Shown here piece after piece: positions 9,114 to 17,445 of a DNA stretch of 64,000 nt. A program made the translations under genes and the position numbers. Within the stretch, counting starts at the first letter, position 1, and each line of letters begins with the position of its first letter. Under the pieces are notes generated by a model. The model had not been told where the DNA came from, searched no databases, and saw only the letters and a program-made list of their open reading frames with translations. Origin of the DNA: Halobacillus mangrovi (GTDB lineage: Bacteria; Bacillota; Bacilli; Bacillales; Halobacillaceae); contig NZ_CP020772.1 of NCBI RefSeq assembly GCF_002097535.1, forward strand, positions 2,046,001 through 2,110,000. Direction: 5' to 3'.

Positions 9114-10234
9114 ATGTATGTAAACTCATTCGAATACATAAGAGATAAACGTTTGAAAAGAGTGATGCCATTGAACGAACATCTCCACTCGGAAATTAAT
9201 CGTCTTATACAGATCGTAAGCAAAGATCAATCAATAGATGGATCGTGGAAGTATGCATTTGAAACCGGCATCATAACGGATGCCTACATGATTATTCTAT
9301 TGCGGCTTTTAGAAATCGATGATGAAGAGTTAATTAGCCAGCTTGTACAAAGGATTATCAGCAGGCAGGAAAAGAACGGGGCATGGAAACTCTCTATGAT
9401 GAAGAAGAAGGCAATTTATCCTCAACAGTGGAAGCCTATACCGCTTTACTTTTCTCAAGAAGATATAAGAAGTCAGATACTGAACTAATTAAAGCCAGGT
9501 CGTTCATCATTAAACGGGGTGGAGTTCAGAATACGGAACGGTTTGCGAAAATCCTTATGTGCCTAATCGGTCAGTATTCATGGCCCAAAAGGGATCCTAT
9601 TCCTATCGAAGTTATTCTCCTGCCACCAACATTTCTAGTGAATCTATTCGATAACTCCGTCTTTGGCCGCACAAATATCATTCCTATTCTTCTCCTTTCC
9701 CATAAAAAATATCAGTCTCTATCGGCTTTTACTCCTGACCTATCAGATATTGGTGCAGGCAGGAACAGGATGATGGAAGGGGTCCCATATTATATAGAGA
9801 ACCACTCAGACGAATGGAGAGACTATTTCTATTATTTAATTGATGAACTAAAATCAAAGTTCCACACGATGCTTCATTTGGACGATGAAGCGATATACCT
9901 GCTTTCAAGGCAGCATTACAGATTTGACGACTGGCTGATCCATAACCCTCAAACATTACCAGGGGGTTGGGGCTTTTCAAACATTAATACGATCAAACAC
10001 TCTCACCCATACCGCTTGGGCTCTTGACGCATTAATTGCTGTGGAAGATAAGCCCACGGCTGCTATCGACCAAGGCATCTCTTTTCTTATTCGAAATGGC
10101 AGTGAACAGGACTGGGCTTTTGATTATCCAAAAGGCCAGAGAATGGGAGGAGCTTTTTATATCCATTACCATAGTTATCGGTTCATTTGGCCTTTGAAGG
10201 AATTAAGTCATTATCGAACAAAATTTCTATCATG
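9114..10234 (+). pseudogene. sqhC: Sporulenol synthase / squalene-hopene cyclase-like pseudogene (frameshift plus internal deletion)
   Basis: Remains of a terpene cyclase of the SqhC type, normally about 630 residues, which cyclises C35 polyprenes into the spore lipid sporulenol. Three frames must be joined. Frame one ends the sense match at NGAW (near 9385); the match continues two bases on as KLYDEEEGNLSSTVEAY. The break lies in a CTCTCT run (9390-9395), which reads as one extra CT. The second frame runs to PGGWGFSNINT near 9985. The sense then jumps frame to LTHTAWALDALIAVEDKP and the normal C-terminal end GAFYIHYHSYRF. About 240 residues are gone, including the catalytic DxDD acid and most QW repeats, so it cannot be functional. 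Confidence 0.88.
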
Positions 10235-10237
10235 AAA

Positions 10238-10266
10238 CAAGGGCTAACCTTAGCTCTTGTTTTTTA
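10238..10266 (+). terminator. Terminator after the sqhC pseudogene
   Basis: CAAGGGCTAA pairs with TTAGCTCTTG across a 2-base loop (one G-T pair), followed by TTTTTTATT. It survives although the gene ahead of it is dead. Confidence 0.8.
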
Positions 10267-10368
10267 TTGGATCATTTCAAAACAAATTTCAAATATATTA
10301 TTAAAATATATTAAATATTGGAGGATTGCTGTGGTAAGAAATAGAACTTTATTATGGAGGAAGATGGT

Positions 10369-11130
10369 ATGATCAATCTAAATACTAAGGGTGAGCCAAT
10401 GGTTACACAAGAAAAAGATCAAGTATTAGATCAACTGTCCTTAGGTGTGATGGCGATTGATTTGAATTATCAAATCACTCATATAAATATACAAGGAGCA
10501 TGTCTGCTTCAAGTAGAAGGAAAGAATCTTATAGGAGAAAATGTATATGAACTTTTTCCTGATGCGCCGGAGGAAGTTAGACATGTGGAGCGTACAATTG
10601 AAACTTTTGAGGAAGTCAAAATTGATGCAATGCCTTATAAATGGGGAAAGCATGATATGTACTTATCCATTCAAACCCGTTTATTAAAGGATAATGGAAA
10701 AGTTTATGGGGCTATGGTTGAATTTAATGACGTCACGGATTACTTCCATAAAGAACAAAAAATGAGGAAATGGATGGAAGATATGTCGGTAAACGTCATT
10801 CCCCTGTCTGATGGTATTGCTTTACTTCCGTTACAACCGATAATGGATCAAGTTGAGTTCCAGTACATCCTTGATCGAGGCTTACATAATGTGGCCAACA
10901 TGAATGCAAACAGGTTGATCATCGATTGCTCGACGATTAGCTGGGTGGATGTTGTGTTTTTTGACAAATTATCAAAACTCATTCAATCTCTATCCTTAAT
11001 GGGAACTAGAGTGGTCATCTCTGGAATGAAACCAGTCCTAGCGACAAAGTGGGTCTCATCTAATCTTCCCCAGATGAAGGTTCAGTTTTACTCTAATTTA
11101 CAAATTGCATTAAAAGAACTATACAAATAG
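10369..11130 (+). CDS. PAS-STAS regulatory protein
   Basis: 253-residue soluble signalling protein. Residues from about 15 to 125 form a PAS sensor domain (LDQLSLGVMAIDLNYQITHIN, then VYGAMVEFNDVTDYFHKEQK at its end). Residues 135-250 form a STAS domain with ANRLIIDCSTISWVDVVFF and GTRVVISGMKP, as in anti-anti-sigma factors and RsbR-type stressosome proteins. The STAS phospho-site position reads WVDVVFFD without the usual serine or threonine, so a phospho-switch is doubtful. Start 10369 follows GGAGGAAG (10354-10361). No kinase or phosphatase partner is adjacent. A stress-sensing or light-sensing (YtvA-like) job is inference; no flavin-binding cysteine motif is evident. Confidence 0.8.
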   Translation: MINLNTKGEPMVTQEKDQVLDQLSLGVMAIDLNYQITHINIQGACLLQVEGKNLIGENVYELFPDAPEEVRHVERTIETFEEVKIDAMPYKWGKHDMYLSIQTRLLKDNGKVYGAMVEFNDVTDYFHKEQKMRKWMEDMSVNVIPLSDGIALLPLQPIMDQVEFQYILDRGLHNVANMNANRLIIDCSTISWVDVVFFDKLSKLIQSLSLMGTRVVISGMKPVLATKWVSSNLPQMKVQFYSNLQIALKELYK

Positions 11131-11174
11131 ATAAGAGAGAAATTTTTATACATTGACATAACGGAGGGCAAGTT

Positions 11175-12191
11175 TTGATTGAAATAAAATCAACAATTTA
11201 CGAGGCTGCCGAAAGAGAAAATTTTTCAGGTGCAATGTTAGTAAAGGATTCAACTGCTGAGGACCAAGGAATAGCTTTCGGGTGGTCCAACCGAGCTGAA
11301 AGACTTGAGAACAACCTCAATACTAAATTTGGTATAGCCTCCGGGTGTAAGGTTTTCACTGCCGTAGCGATCTGTCAGCTAATTGAAGAGAAAAAGCTTC
11401 AATTTGATACTCAACTTTATGAACTGCTTGCTCATGATCTCCCTCTTCTAGATCCAAATGTAACCATACATCATCTATTAACCCATACTTCAGGGATGCC
11501 TGATTATTTTGATGAAGATAAGATGGAGAACTTCGATGATCTTTGGAAAACGACCCCAATGTACACACTGAGACAAGGAAAAGAGTTTTTGCCGTTTTTT
11601 CAAATTAAGCCGATGAAATTTAAACCCGGGGAAAGATTTCACTATAATAATGCTGGGTACATTGTACTTGGTTTAGTCGTTGAACTCCTTACAGGGAAAG
11701 ATTTTCAAGAATATGTAGAGGAGAATGTATTTACCCATTGCGGTATGGTTAACTCAAGATATTATGAAATGGATAAGCTGCCAGAGAATACTGCTATGGG
11801 ATACATCCAAGGTGAAGACGGGTGGAAGTCAAATATCTACTCCGTACCTGTCAAAGGAGGCGCTGACGGGGGTGCATTTGTAACAGCAGTGGATATGATC
11901 CGTTTTTGGGAAGCACTGATCGACCAATCGTTATTATCAGAAGACATGTCAGAAGAATTTCTTAAACCTAAAGTTCGGGTCAAGGAAGGTGTATCTTACG
12001 GATATGGTTTATGGATCAATACTGCATCTGAGCAAGTGTATAAATATCATGTGATGGGTTATGATCCTGGGGTAAGTTTTCATTCATGCTACTATCCTGC
12101 AGAAAAACTGTCACTTGCTGTCCTATCTAATCGAAGTTCAGGAGCATACGAAATGATGAAGGTTGTAGAGGATGTGTTTAGTAAAAGTTAA
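11175..12191 (+). CDS. Serine hydrolase of the class C beta-lactamase family
   Basis: 338-residue penicillin-binding-protein-like esterase or peptidase without a signal peptide, so probably cytosolic. The nucleophile motif SxxK is SGCK in GIASGCKVFTA near residue 58, the second motif YxN is YNN in FHYNNAGY near 157, and the third appears as HVMGYDPG near 295, an HxG variant of KTG. These are hallmarks of the family; the physiological substrate is unknown. The start is TTG at 11175, with GGAGGG at 11163-11168. It lies 44 bases after the PAS-STAS gene on the same strand and is followed by a strong terminator. Confidence 0.86.
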   Translation: MIEIKSTIYEAAERENFSGAMLVKDSTAEDQGIAFGWSNRAERLENNLNTKFGIASGCKVFTAVAICQLIEEKKLQFDTQLYELLAHDLPLLDPNVTIHHLLTHTSGMPDYFDEDKMENFDDLWKTTPMYTLRQGKEFLPFFQIKPMKFKPGERFHYNNAGYIVLGLVVELLTGKDFQEYVEENVFTHCGMVNSRYYEMDKLPENTAMGYIQGEDGWKSNIYSVPVKGGADGGAFVTAVDMIRFWEALIDQSLLSEDMSEEFLKPKVRVKEGVSYGYGLWINTASEQVYKYHVMGYDPGVSFHSCYYPAEKLSLAVLSNRSSGAYEMMKVVEDVFSKS

Positions 12192-12230
12192 TTCCTAATG
12201 AGGACAGGAGTGTAAAAGAGTAGATGAAAA

Positions 12231-12258
12231 GCGTGAGTGGCTGCACTCACGCTTCTTT
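12231..12258. terminator. Bidirectional terminator
   Basis: GCGTGAGTG pairs perfectly with CACTCACGC (12231-12239, 12244-12252), followed by TTCTTT on plus and by TTTTC on minus. It serves the convergent serine hydrolase and cation exchanger genes. Confidence 0.85.
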
Positions 12259-13220
12259 CAGTAAAGGACAAAACTGACAACAAAATATAACACAGTCATT
12301 AATAGGGAAGGGGCTGCGTAACGCCACTGATTTGTGACCCGTTTATTAGGTCTAACCAGCAAATAGATGACTACAATGGTCATAAAAAGACCTAATAATG
12401 CGACGAAAATTTGTGATGAACCTACTGCAGCGAGAATGGGTCCTTCTCTATACAAGACGTCTGTTAAAACAAGCAATTGAATATTAAATAGATTACTTCC
12501 TAAGATCGAACCGATAGCCATATTGTAGTTTGCTAATTTAAATGCAGCCAATACAGTGACCAACTCAGGTAAGGAAGTAGATGCAGCTATTAGAAAACTG
12601 CCCACAAAACTTGCATTCATACCGGTTGCTTCCGCAAGTCGATCACCGGCGATGGAAAGAACGCTTCCAGATCCAAATACGACGATGGCAGCAATGATAA
12701 ACCCAACGACAGCAGTCCTTAATGAATAAGTTTTAACCTGTCCTTCACTTTCATCTGATCCACTGCTCGAAACGAATTTCATCGCACCAATGTATAGAAG
12801 AAAGATGAGGATCATTTCGATTCCTACCCCGAAGAACTGAATGGAACCAGGGAGGAATAACGTTAAAATCAATATCGCTAAGAACAGTAACCCAATTATG
12901 GCTGATGGAATATTGGCTGAATGATCCACCTTTTGAAATAACCTGCGTTTACGATAGATAAGGTCTACGATGCCTAAGATTAATAGATTAAATACATTAC
13001 TGCCTAGCATATTTCCGACAGCGATATCTGGATTATCAATATAGACAGCAGTAAGGCTCGTTGTCAGCTCAGGCAGTGAGGTTGCTCCTGCTATAAGAAA
13101 AGTTCCTACCACGGCTCCACTTAAAGCAGATTTTTTACTAATGACATCTCCAAATTGATTCAGATAAATGGCAGCTGTGACTACAACAACAGCAGCTAGG
13201 AAAAATACAAGATAAATCAT
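12258..13220 (-). CDS. Sodium/calcium exchanger family cation antiporter (YrbG type), riboswitch-controlled
   Basis: Membrane antiporter of 320 residues with about ten helices in two related halves, as in the CaCA superfamily. Each half has its alpha repeat: AGATSLPELTTSLTA with GNMLGSNVFNLLILG in the first, AASTSLPELVTVLAA with GSILGSNLFNIQLLV in the second. These acidic and Asn residues bind the cation. The start at 13220 has GAGGAGAAG upstream; the longer open frame to 13325 lies in the leader RNA. The leader is a yybP-ykoY manganese riboswitch, so the natural job is more likely Mn2+ export than calcium export (inference from known riboswitch logic). Confidence 0.88.
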   Translation of the reverse strand: MIYLVFFLAAVVVVTAAIYLNQFGDVISKKSALSGAVVGTFLIAGATSLPELTTSLTAVYIDNPDIAVGNMLGSNVFNLLILGIVDLIYRKRRLFQKVDHSANIPSAIIGLLFLAILILTLFLPGSIQFFGVGIEMILIFLLYIGAMKFVSSSGSDESEGQVKTYSLRTAVVGFIIAAIVVFGSGSVLSIAGDRLAEATGMNASFVGSFLIAASTSLPELVTVLAAFKLANYNMAIGSILGSNLFNIQLLVLTDVLYREGPILAAVGSSQIFVALLGLFMTIVVIYLLVRPNKRVTNQWRYAAPSLLMTVLYFVVSFVLY

Positions 13221-13250
13221 AAACTTCTCCTCTCTGCCAGGCATACAAAA

Positions 13251-13284
13251 AGACCCTGGCACAAAAATTTTTGCACCAAGGTCT
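13251..13284 (-). terminator. Riboswitch expression-platform terminator
   Basis: On the minus strand AGACCTTGGTGCAAAAA pairs with a downstream TTTTTGTGCCAGGGTCT, followed by TTTTTG. Its 5' arm reuses the AGACCTTGG end of the aptamer, so aptamer folding and termination are mutually exclusive. Confidence 0.88.
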
Positions 13285-13371
13285 TGCGTACTATTGATAT
13301 AGCCTGTTGAACCAGGTGGGTTCACCGAATTGATGATTCAACAGCCGTGTGCCGGTCGCTACTCCCCTTGT
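13273..13371 (-). ncRNA. yybP-ykoY (manganese) riboswitch aptamer
   Basis: The minus-strand leader carries the family's conserved ends: CAAGGGGAGTAGC at the 5' side (13370-13358) and GCAAGACCTTGG at the 3' side (13287-13276). Between them lie a GCCGT-type helix, CGGTGAACCCACCTGG, and a TTGAA/TTCAA helix. The family is known to sense Mn2+ and to turn on exporters when manganese is high, by freeing the gene from a terminator. Here the terminator follows immediately, and the controlled gene is a CaCA-type exchanger. Confidence 0.9.
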
Positions 13372-13378
13372 TATTATC

Positions 13379-13407
13379 AATGTATGCTTGTTCATGTTTT
13401 TTGTCAA
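13379..13407 (-). promoter_or_regulatory. Sigma-A promoter of the riboswitch-exchanger unit
   Basis: On the minus strand TTGACA (13407-13402), 17 bases, TACATT (13384-13379). Transcription would start a few bases before the aptamer. Confidence 0.75.
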
Positions 13408-13489
13408 TAGATTTGTGTGTTGCGAGTATATGACCCAGAATATAAAGAAATGGTGAAGAAGAGACATGGAAGTTAACAGAAGCTTCTTA

Positions 13490-13519
13490 AAAGCACAGGA
13501 TTAAGTATTGTGCTTTTTA
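13490..13519. terminator. Terminator-like hairpin
   Basis: AAAAGCAC and GTGCTTTT flank a 13-base loop, with T/A runs on both sides. No gene on either strand clearly ends here, so it may attenuate the VOC gene downstream or be a relic. Confidence 0.4.
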
Positions 13520-13559
13520 CTAAATGATCATAGTTGTTGTGAAAGGGAGGACGAATGAA

Positions 13560-13973
13560 GTGTCCGGAATTTTAAAAAGAGTTGGAACCACTTATATTCC
13601 TGTTATGAACGTAAGAGAATCTGTCGATTGGTACATTGACCACCTCGGGGCAAAACTAAACTATCAAGATCAAAACAAAGCCATTATTGATCTTGCTGGT
13701 CAAAGCTTTTTCTTAGTAAAGGCTTCTGATAATGAGAATTCTAATTTTATGGATGCAGAGGGAAATAAAAGGTTTTCACAAACATTTGAAGTCGATGGAG
13801 TTGAAGAGCTTTTTATTTTCAACAAGCAGCTCAAGGATGCAGGAGTCGAAGTAGGTAAAGTAGAGAATCGAGGGCATCCGGGTAGAAACTTCACTTTTAA
13901 TGATCTAAATGGTAATTCCTTTGATGTATGGAGCGAATTGAGTCCTTCATATAATAGGAGGGGAAATGAGTGA
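13560..13973 (+). CDS. VOC family protein (glyoxalase/bleomycin-resistance fold)
   Basis: 137-residue metalloenzyme-fold protein made of paired beta-alpha-beta-beta-beta units. TTYIPVMNVRESVDWYIDHLGA at the start and HPGRNFTFNDLNGNSFDVWSE at the end are typical of small VOC proteins; the late ENRG..GRNFTF..NGN pattern is common in Bacillaceae members. The substrate is unknown. I chose GTG at 13560 because GGGAGG (13545-13550) is nine bases upstream; the longer frame from 13524 has no such site, and the ATG at 13555 is out of frame. Confidence 0.8.
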   Translation: MSGILKRVGTTYIPVMNVRESVDWYIDHLGAKLNYQDQNKAIIDLAGQSFFLVKASDNENSNFMDAEGNKRFSQTFEVDGVEELFIFNKQLKDAGVEVGKVENRGHPGRNFTFNDLNGNSFDVWSELSPSYNRRGNE

Positions 13974-14170
13974 TTTATCTCTGAAAAAATCTATAAGCTA
14001 GATTATTCTGTTATTAATAGTTTTAATGATCATTTTAAAGAGGACATTACTGCCACCTTAAGAGAAAAATGGGTACGTTTAGGAGGTAGATGGATGACAG
14101 TAGTTTAAACAGATAAGTCACACCTGATTGGGTTATCTTCATAAGATAAAAAAGATGACTTTCAAACAGA
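13970..14170 (+). other. Broken small coding remnant
   Basis: An ATG at 13970 overlaps the VOC stop codon (ATGA), as for a coupled gene, but its frame (MSDLSLKKSIS) ends after 11 codons. Another frame nearby reads FNDHFKEDITATLREKWVRLGGRWMTVV split by earlier stops and ends at 14108. The composition looks protein-like, so I read it as a decayed gene of unknown family. Confidence 0.4.
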
Positions 14171-14183
14171 GGGAGGGTCTTTA

Positions 14184-15098
14184 ATGCAGACCAATTCCAA
14201 TGAAGTGCTTTCTTTTAATGGTGAGCAAGATCGAGTCAATAAAGATACGAAACTCGTACAGGATATTAAAAAAGCGATCGATGGGGAATTTAGTGCTATC
14301 AGCTGTTATAAACAATTAGCTGAGAATGCTCCTCTAGCCGATGAGATGAGACAGATACGTGAAATAAGACAAGATGAGATTAGGCATTTTCAAGACTTCA
14401 GTCAAATCTATACTTCCATAACTGGTGAAAAACCGTCTCCTCAACTTACGGAGGAGTGTCCAACAGATTATCGAAAAGGATTGGAAACGGCATTTTTTGA
14501 CGAACAACAAACGTCGGAATTTTACTTGGATATCGTGGATCAAGCAAAAGATTCGAAGATTAAAGACATTTTCCGGCGAGCGGCAGCAGATGAACAAAAT
14601 CACGCTGTTTGGTTTCTCTATTACTTAAATCGACCACAGTTCCATGATAATTCGAATAGGCAAAACGAGGAAGGTTATGGTGCAAAAGGTGCGTTGAACG
14701 CAGAGGAGCTTACTTTTTCTCAAGCTTTAATCTATGCAATTCAAGATGAATATTTGGCACAATCAAGATACAGTAACATCCTTGATAATTTTGGGGAAAT
14801 CCTTACTTTTACAAGAATAAAACAAGCGGAGCTTCGTCACATTGAAGCTTTACTTACTTTATTTGAACGTTATCAAATTCCTGTACCTGAAGATGATTCT
14901 GCTCAGTTTGTATCAACACCTGAAAATGTGAAAGATGCGTATCGAAAAGGTGTGGTTGGCGAGATAGATAACATCGCTATGTATGATAGATTCTTGTCTT
15001 TTCAGCTTCCTGAAGATGCCAGAATTGTTTTCACTCAACTCAGAAATGCTTCAGTCAATCATCTTGAAGCTTTTCGCAGAGGATTAGCCAGAGGATAA
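14184..15098 (+). CDS. Double ferritin-like domain protein
   Basis: 304 residues with two ferritin-like four-helix bundles in tandem. Unit one (about 20-155) has GEFSAISCYKQLAEN, RQDEIRHFQDF, then FFDEQQTSEFYLDIV and AADEQNHAVWFLYYL. Unit two (about 180-300) has YAIQDEYLAQSRYSNIL, KQAELRHIEALL, GEIDNIAMYDRFL and NASVNHLEAFRRGL. Each unit keeps paired Glu and ExxH-type ligands of a di-iron site, though NHLEA in the last helix replaces ExxH. The second unit resembles DUF2202. No rubredoxin domain is present, so it is not a classic rubrerythrin. An oxidative-stress or iron-handling role is inferred. RBS GGAGGG precedes the ATG. Confidence 0.8.
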   Translation: MQTNSNEVLSFNGEQDRVNKDTKLVQDIKKAIDGEFSAISCYKQLAENAPLADEMRQIREIRQDEIRHFQDFSQIYTSITGEKPSPQLTEECPTDYRKGLETAFFDEQQTSEFYLDIVDQAKDSKIKDIFRRAAADEQNHAVWFLYYLNRPQFHDNSNRQNEEGYGAKGALNAEELTFSQALIYAIQDEYLAQSRYSNILDNFGEILTFTRIKQAELRHIEALLTLFERYQIPVPEDDSAQFVSTPENVKDAYRKGVVGEIDNIAMYDRFLSFQLPEDARIVFTQLRNASVNHLEAFRRGLARG

Positions 15099-15113
15099 AG
15101 AAGATACTGAAGG

Positions 15114-15143
15114 AGGATAAAGCGGCTGCTTTATCCTTTTTTT
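15114..15143 (+). terminator. Terminator after the ferritin-like gene
   Basis: AGGATAAAGC pairs perfectly with GCTTTATCCT over a 4-base loop, followed by seven T residues. Confidence 0.88.
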
Positions 15144-15277
15144 GCATAACCGAGAAGTTTATGTTTATCAAATGGAATATGATAAACTTGGGATGATTGA
15201 ATATTCGGAATGTTATCAAAGAGTCTATAAGAAGTTAAATCCCTGACTCAATCTCTCTTTTAAATAGGAGGAAATGG

Positions 15278-16597
15278 ATGAGAATAAGAGAAGCATGTCC
15301 AGAAGAATCTGATTGCTTGAGTGAGATCGCCATCCAGTCTAAAGCTTACTGGGGCTATGATGACTGGTTTTTAAACAGTTGTAAAAGTGATCTTACTCTT
15401 ACAGAGCGTTACATAAAACAAAACCCTACATTTGTGCTTGAATCAAACAATGAAATTCATGGATTCTATAGTATTTTGCTTGTGAAGCACAGGCTAGACC
15501 ATTTTTTTATTTCTCCTAAATCGATTGGACAAGGCTATGGGAGAAAGCTTTGGCAGCATATGGTTGAAATATGTACAATGTGGAACTTTTCTTCTTTAAC
15601 GATTGAGAGTGATCCACATGCTGAAGGCTTTTATTATAAAATGGGGGCTAATTGGATTGGGGAAACGGAATCAACCGTATTTCCAAGTCGAAATTTGCCT
15701 CTCCTTGAAGTAATATTTGATCATGACCATAATTTTCGAAATGAAGAAAAAATGAGGGAGTTAATTTTACAGTATGCTAAGCTTCATGAACCCATTCGAG
15801 GAGCGATCATGAATGGTTCCAGGGTAAACCCGAACGTGACACCAGATCGGTTTCAGGATTATGATATCGTTTATTTCGTTACAGATGTGGAGCCGTTTAA
15901 ACAGGAAAAGAACGTCCTTCCTCATTTTGGAGAAGTCATGCTTATAGAGAAGCCGGAGGATAAAATTTTACCTGCCCCTCTTGCGGACGGGCGCTTTACT
16001 TACCTGATCCAGTTCATGGATGGAAATAGGATTGATATGCAATTTGTAGCTGTTGAAAATATAGAAGAAAAACTTCAAGATAGTTTGACTGAGATTTTAC
16101 TGGACAAGGATCAAATTTTCCCTGACTTACCTTCTCCTAGTGAAAGAAGCTATTGGATAAAGCCTCCGACTGAAAAGCTTTATCAGGATTGTTGTAATAG
16201 TTTCATATGGGGGCTGGGCTCTCATATTCCAAAAACCATTTGGCGAAAAGAATTGCCTCTGTTAATGACTTTAATTGATGGAGTGTTACGTGAGCCTCTC
16301 ATTCATATGCTGAAGTGGAAAGTTGGCCATGATAATGGGTACCGTGTTTCTGTCGGGAAAGCAGGAAAAAACCTTGAACAATGGGTGGAACCTGAACTTT
16401 GGTCAAGATTTATTGATACATACCCAGACAGTAATTACGACAGGATTTGGAGTTCGTTGTTTGCTTTTCATGATCTTTTTCTTGACACAGCATTAGAAGT
16501 AGGGCGCGCTCATGGATATACATTTCCTATTGAAGAAATGGACCGCGCGATCAAGTTTTTGAAAAATGTAAGACAAACCGCAAACAAAAACCCCTGA
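15278..16597 (+). CDS. GNAT acetyltransferase fused to aminoglycoside 6-adenylyltransferase (ANT(6)-like)
   Basis: 439-residue two-domain enzyme. Residues 1-140 are a GNAT acetyltransferase: EACPEESDCLSEIAIQSKAYW at the start, the acetyl-CoA loop IGQGYGRKLW near 87-96, and ESDPHAEGFYYKMGA near 113-127. Residues 150-435 are an AadE/ANT(6)-type nucleotidyltransferase: MRELILQYAKL, GAIMNGSRVNPN near 176, and DYDIVYFV near 194 giving the catalytic carboxylates, then a C-terminal helical half with ending TFPIEEMDRAIKFLKNVR. ANT(6) enzymes adenylylate streptomycin; this chromosomal fusion may have another substrate. Start 15278 has AGGAGG upstream, and a strong terminator follows. No mobile element is nearby. 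Confidence 0.88.
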   Translation: MRIREACPEESDCLSEIAIQSKAYWGYDDWFLNSCKSDLTLTERYIKQNPTFVLESNNEIHGFYSILLVKHRLDHFFISPKSIGQGYGRKLWQHMVEICTMWNFSSLTIESDPHAEGFYYKMGANWIGETESTVFPSRNLPLLEVIFDHDHNFRNEEKMRELILQYAKLHEPIRGAIMNGSRVNPNVTPDRFQDYDIVYFVTDVEPFKQEKNVLPHFGEVMLIEKPEDKILPAPLADGRFTYLIQFMDGNRIDMQFVAVENIEEKLQDSLTEILLDKDQIFPDLPSPSERSYWIKPPTEKLYQDCCNSFIWGLGSHIPKTIWRKELPLLMTLIDGVLREPLIHMLKWKVGHDNGYRVSVGKAGKNLEQWVEPELWSRFIDTYPDSNYDRIWSSLFAFHDLFLDTALEVGRAHGYTFPIEEMDRAIKFLKNVRQTANKNP

Positions 16598-16621
16598 ACG
16601 ATTCTTAGATTCAGGGGTTTT
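16588..16621. terminator. Bidirectional terminator
   Basis: AAACCCCTGAA pairs perfectly with TTCAGGGGTTT over an 11-base loop. It overlaps the end of the fusion gene and faces the convergent EF-G-binding gene. Confidence 0.85.
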
Positions 16622-16627
16622 CCAAAG

Positions 16628-17269
16628 TTATTGACTTTTCATTAATTGAATGAAAGACTCAAGCGGCTCTAATGATTTAAGATTTTGATTGCAATTGTAG
16701 CTGTCCTGGCAAATATAATTTCCTCGTCGTACAAGATGGTCGGATCCTCCGCCTTTCAATGTGGCTGTAAACATTCCTACGTGTTCATACTCATTGCAGA
16801 TCGTACACATGCCTTTTTGCGCTGAAGGTTTAAAAGAACCTCTGAGGCTGTAGTAATTTCCGTGTTGAAAATGAATGAAATACTTACGATTGGATCCATG
16901 GTCATTCCAGCTTAAATAAGACAGCTCATTCCAATTGATATGATTTATATCCGGTATTTTCAATTTTTTCACTTTTGGGAATAAATCTCTAATTTCTTTT
17001 TCATTCAGCTTTGGGAAGGGAATGATGTGCTGTTTTAATCTTGATAAGAAGAATATAGCTTCCGTTTCATCTTTGATGCTTTCTACTTGCTGCAATAGAT
17101 TTATCTGGTTCTCATTAAGATGATTAAAGCATTTAAACACTTTTTCTAGTGTAAGTGATTTTAAAGCTTGGGTAACAGCTGCATCATTTGTTGTCGTATG
17201 GCCTTGGATAAGGTTTCTCGTTTGGTCCTGAATATAATTGTATTGATCAGACCGAATGAAAGCTTCCAT
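16628..17269 (-). CDS. FusB/FusC-type elongation factor G-binding protein
   Basis: 213-residue cytosolic protein that, in its family, binds domain IV of EF-G and frees ribosomes stalled by fusidic acid. The N-terminal half (to about 115) is a helical bundle with MEAFIRSDQYNYIQDQ; the C-terminal half is the treble-clef zinc finger, visible as CTICN...H...LVRRGNYICQDSYNCN with four Cys in the expected CxxC...CxxxxxC pattern. Its length equals that of FusB. I chose the ATG at 17269, preceded by GGGGGTGA; a longer frame starts at 17329 without such a site. Chromosomal FusB relatives are common in Bacillaceae, so this need not be acquired resistance. Confidence 0.87.
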   Translation of the reverse strand: MEAFIRSDQYNYIQDQTRNLIQGHTTTNDAAVTQALKSLTLEKVFKCFNHLNENQINLLQQVESIKDETEAIFFLSRLKQHIIPFPKLNEKEIRDLFPKVKKLKIPDINHINWNELSYLSWNDHGSNRKYFIHFQHGNYYSLRGSFKPSAQKGMCTICNEYEHVGMFTATLKGGGSDHLVRRGNYICQDSYNCNQNLKSLEPLESFIQLMKSQ

Positions 17270-17445
17270 CCGTTCACCCCCGCTATGATCTATTTCATTA
17301 ATTATTTCAAAGTGGTTATTTTCATTCAACTATTTTCTATCTTTTCACTAACCATTTCTTTTATGAAATTGAAATAATTATGATCAATAGAGGGAAAAAT
17401 GTTTACACGTTATCGTATTTTAAATTCTATAAGGTGGTCATTTAT

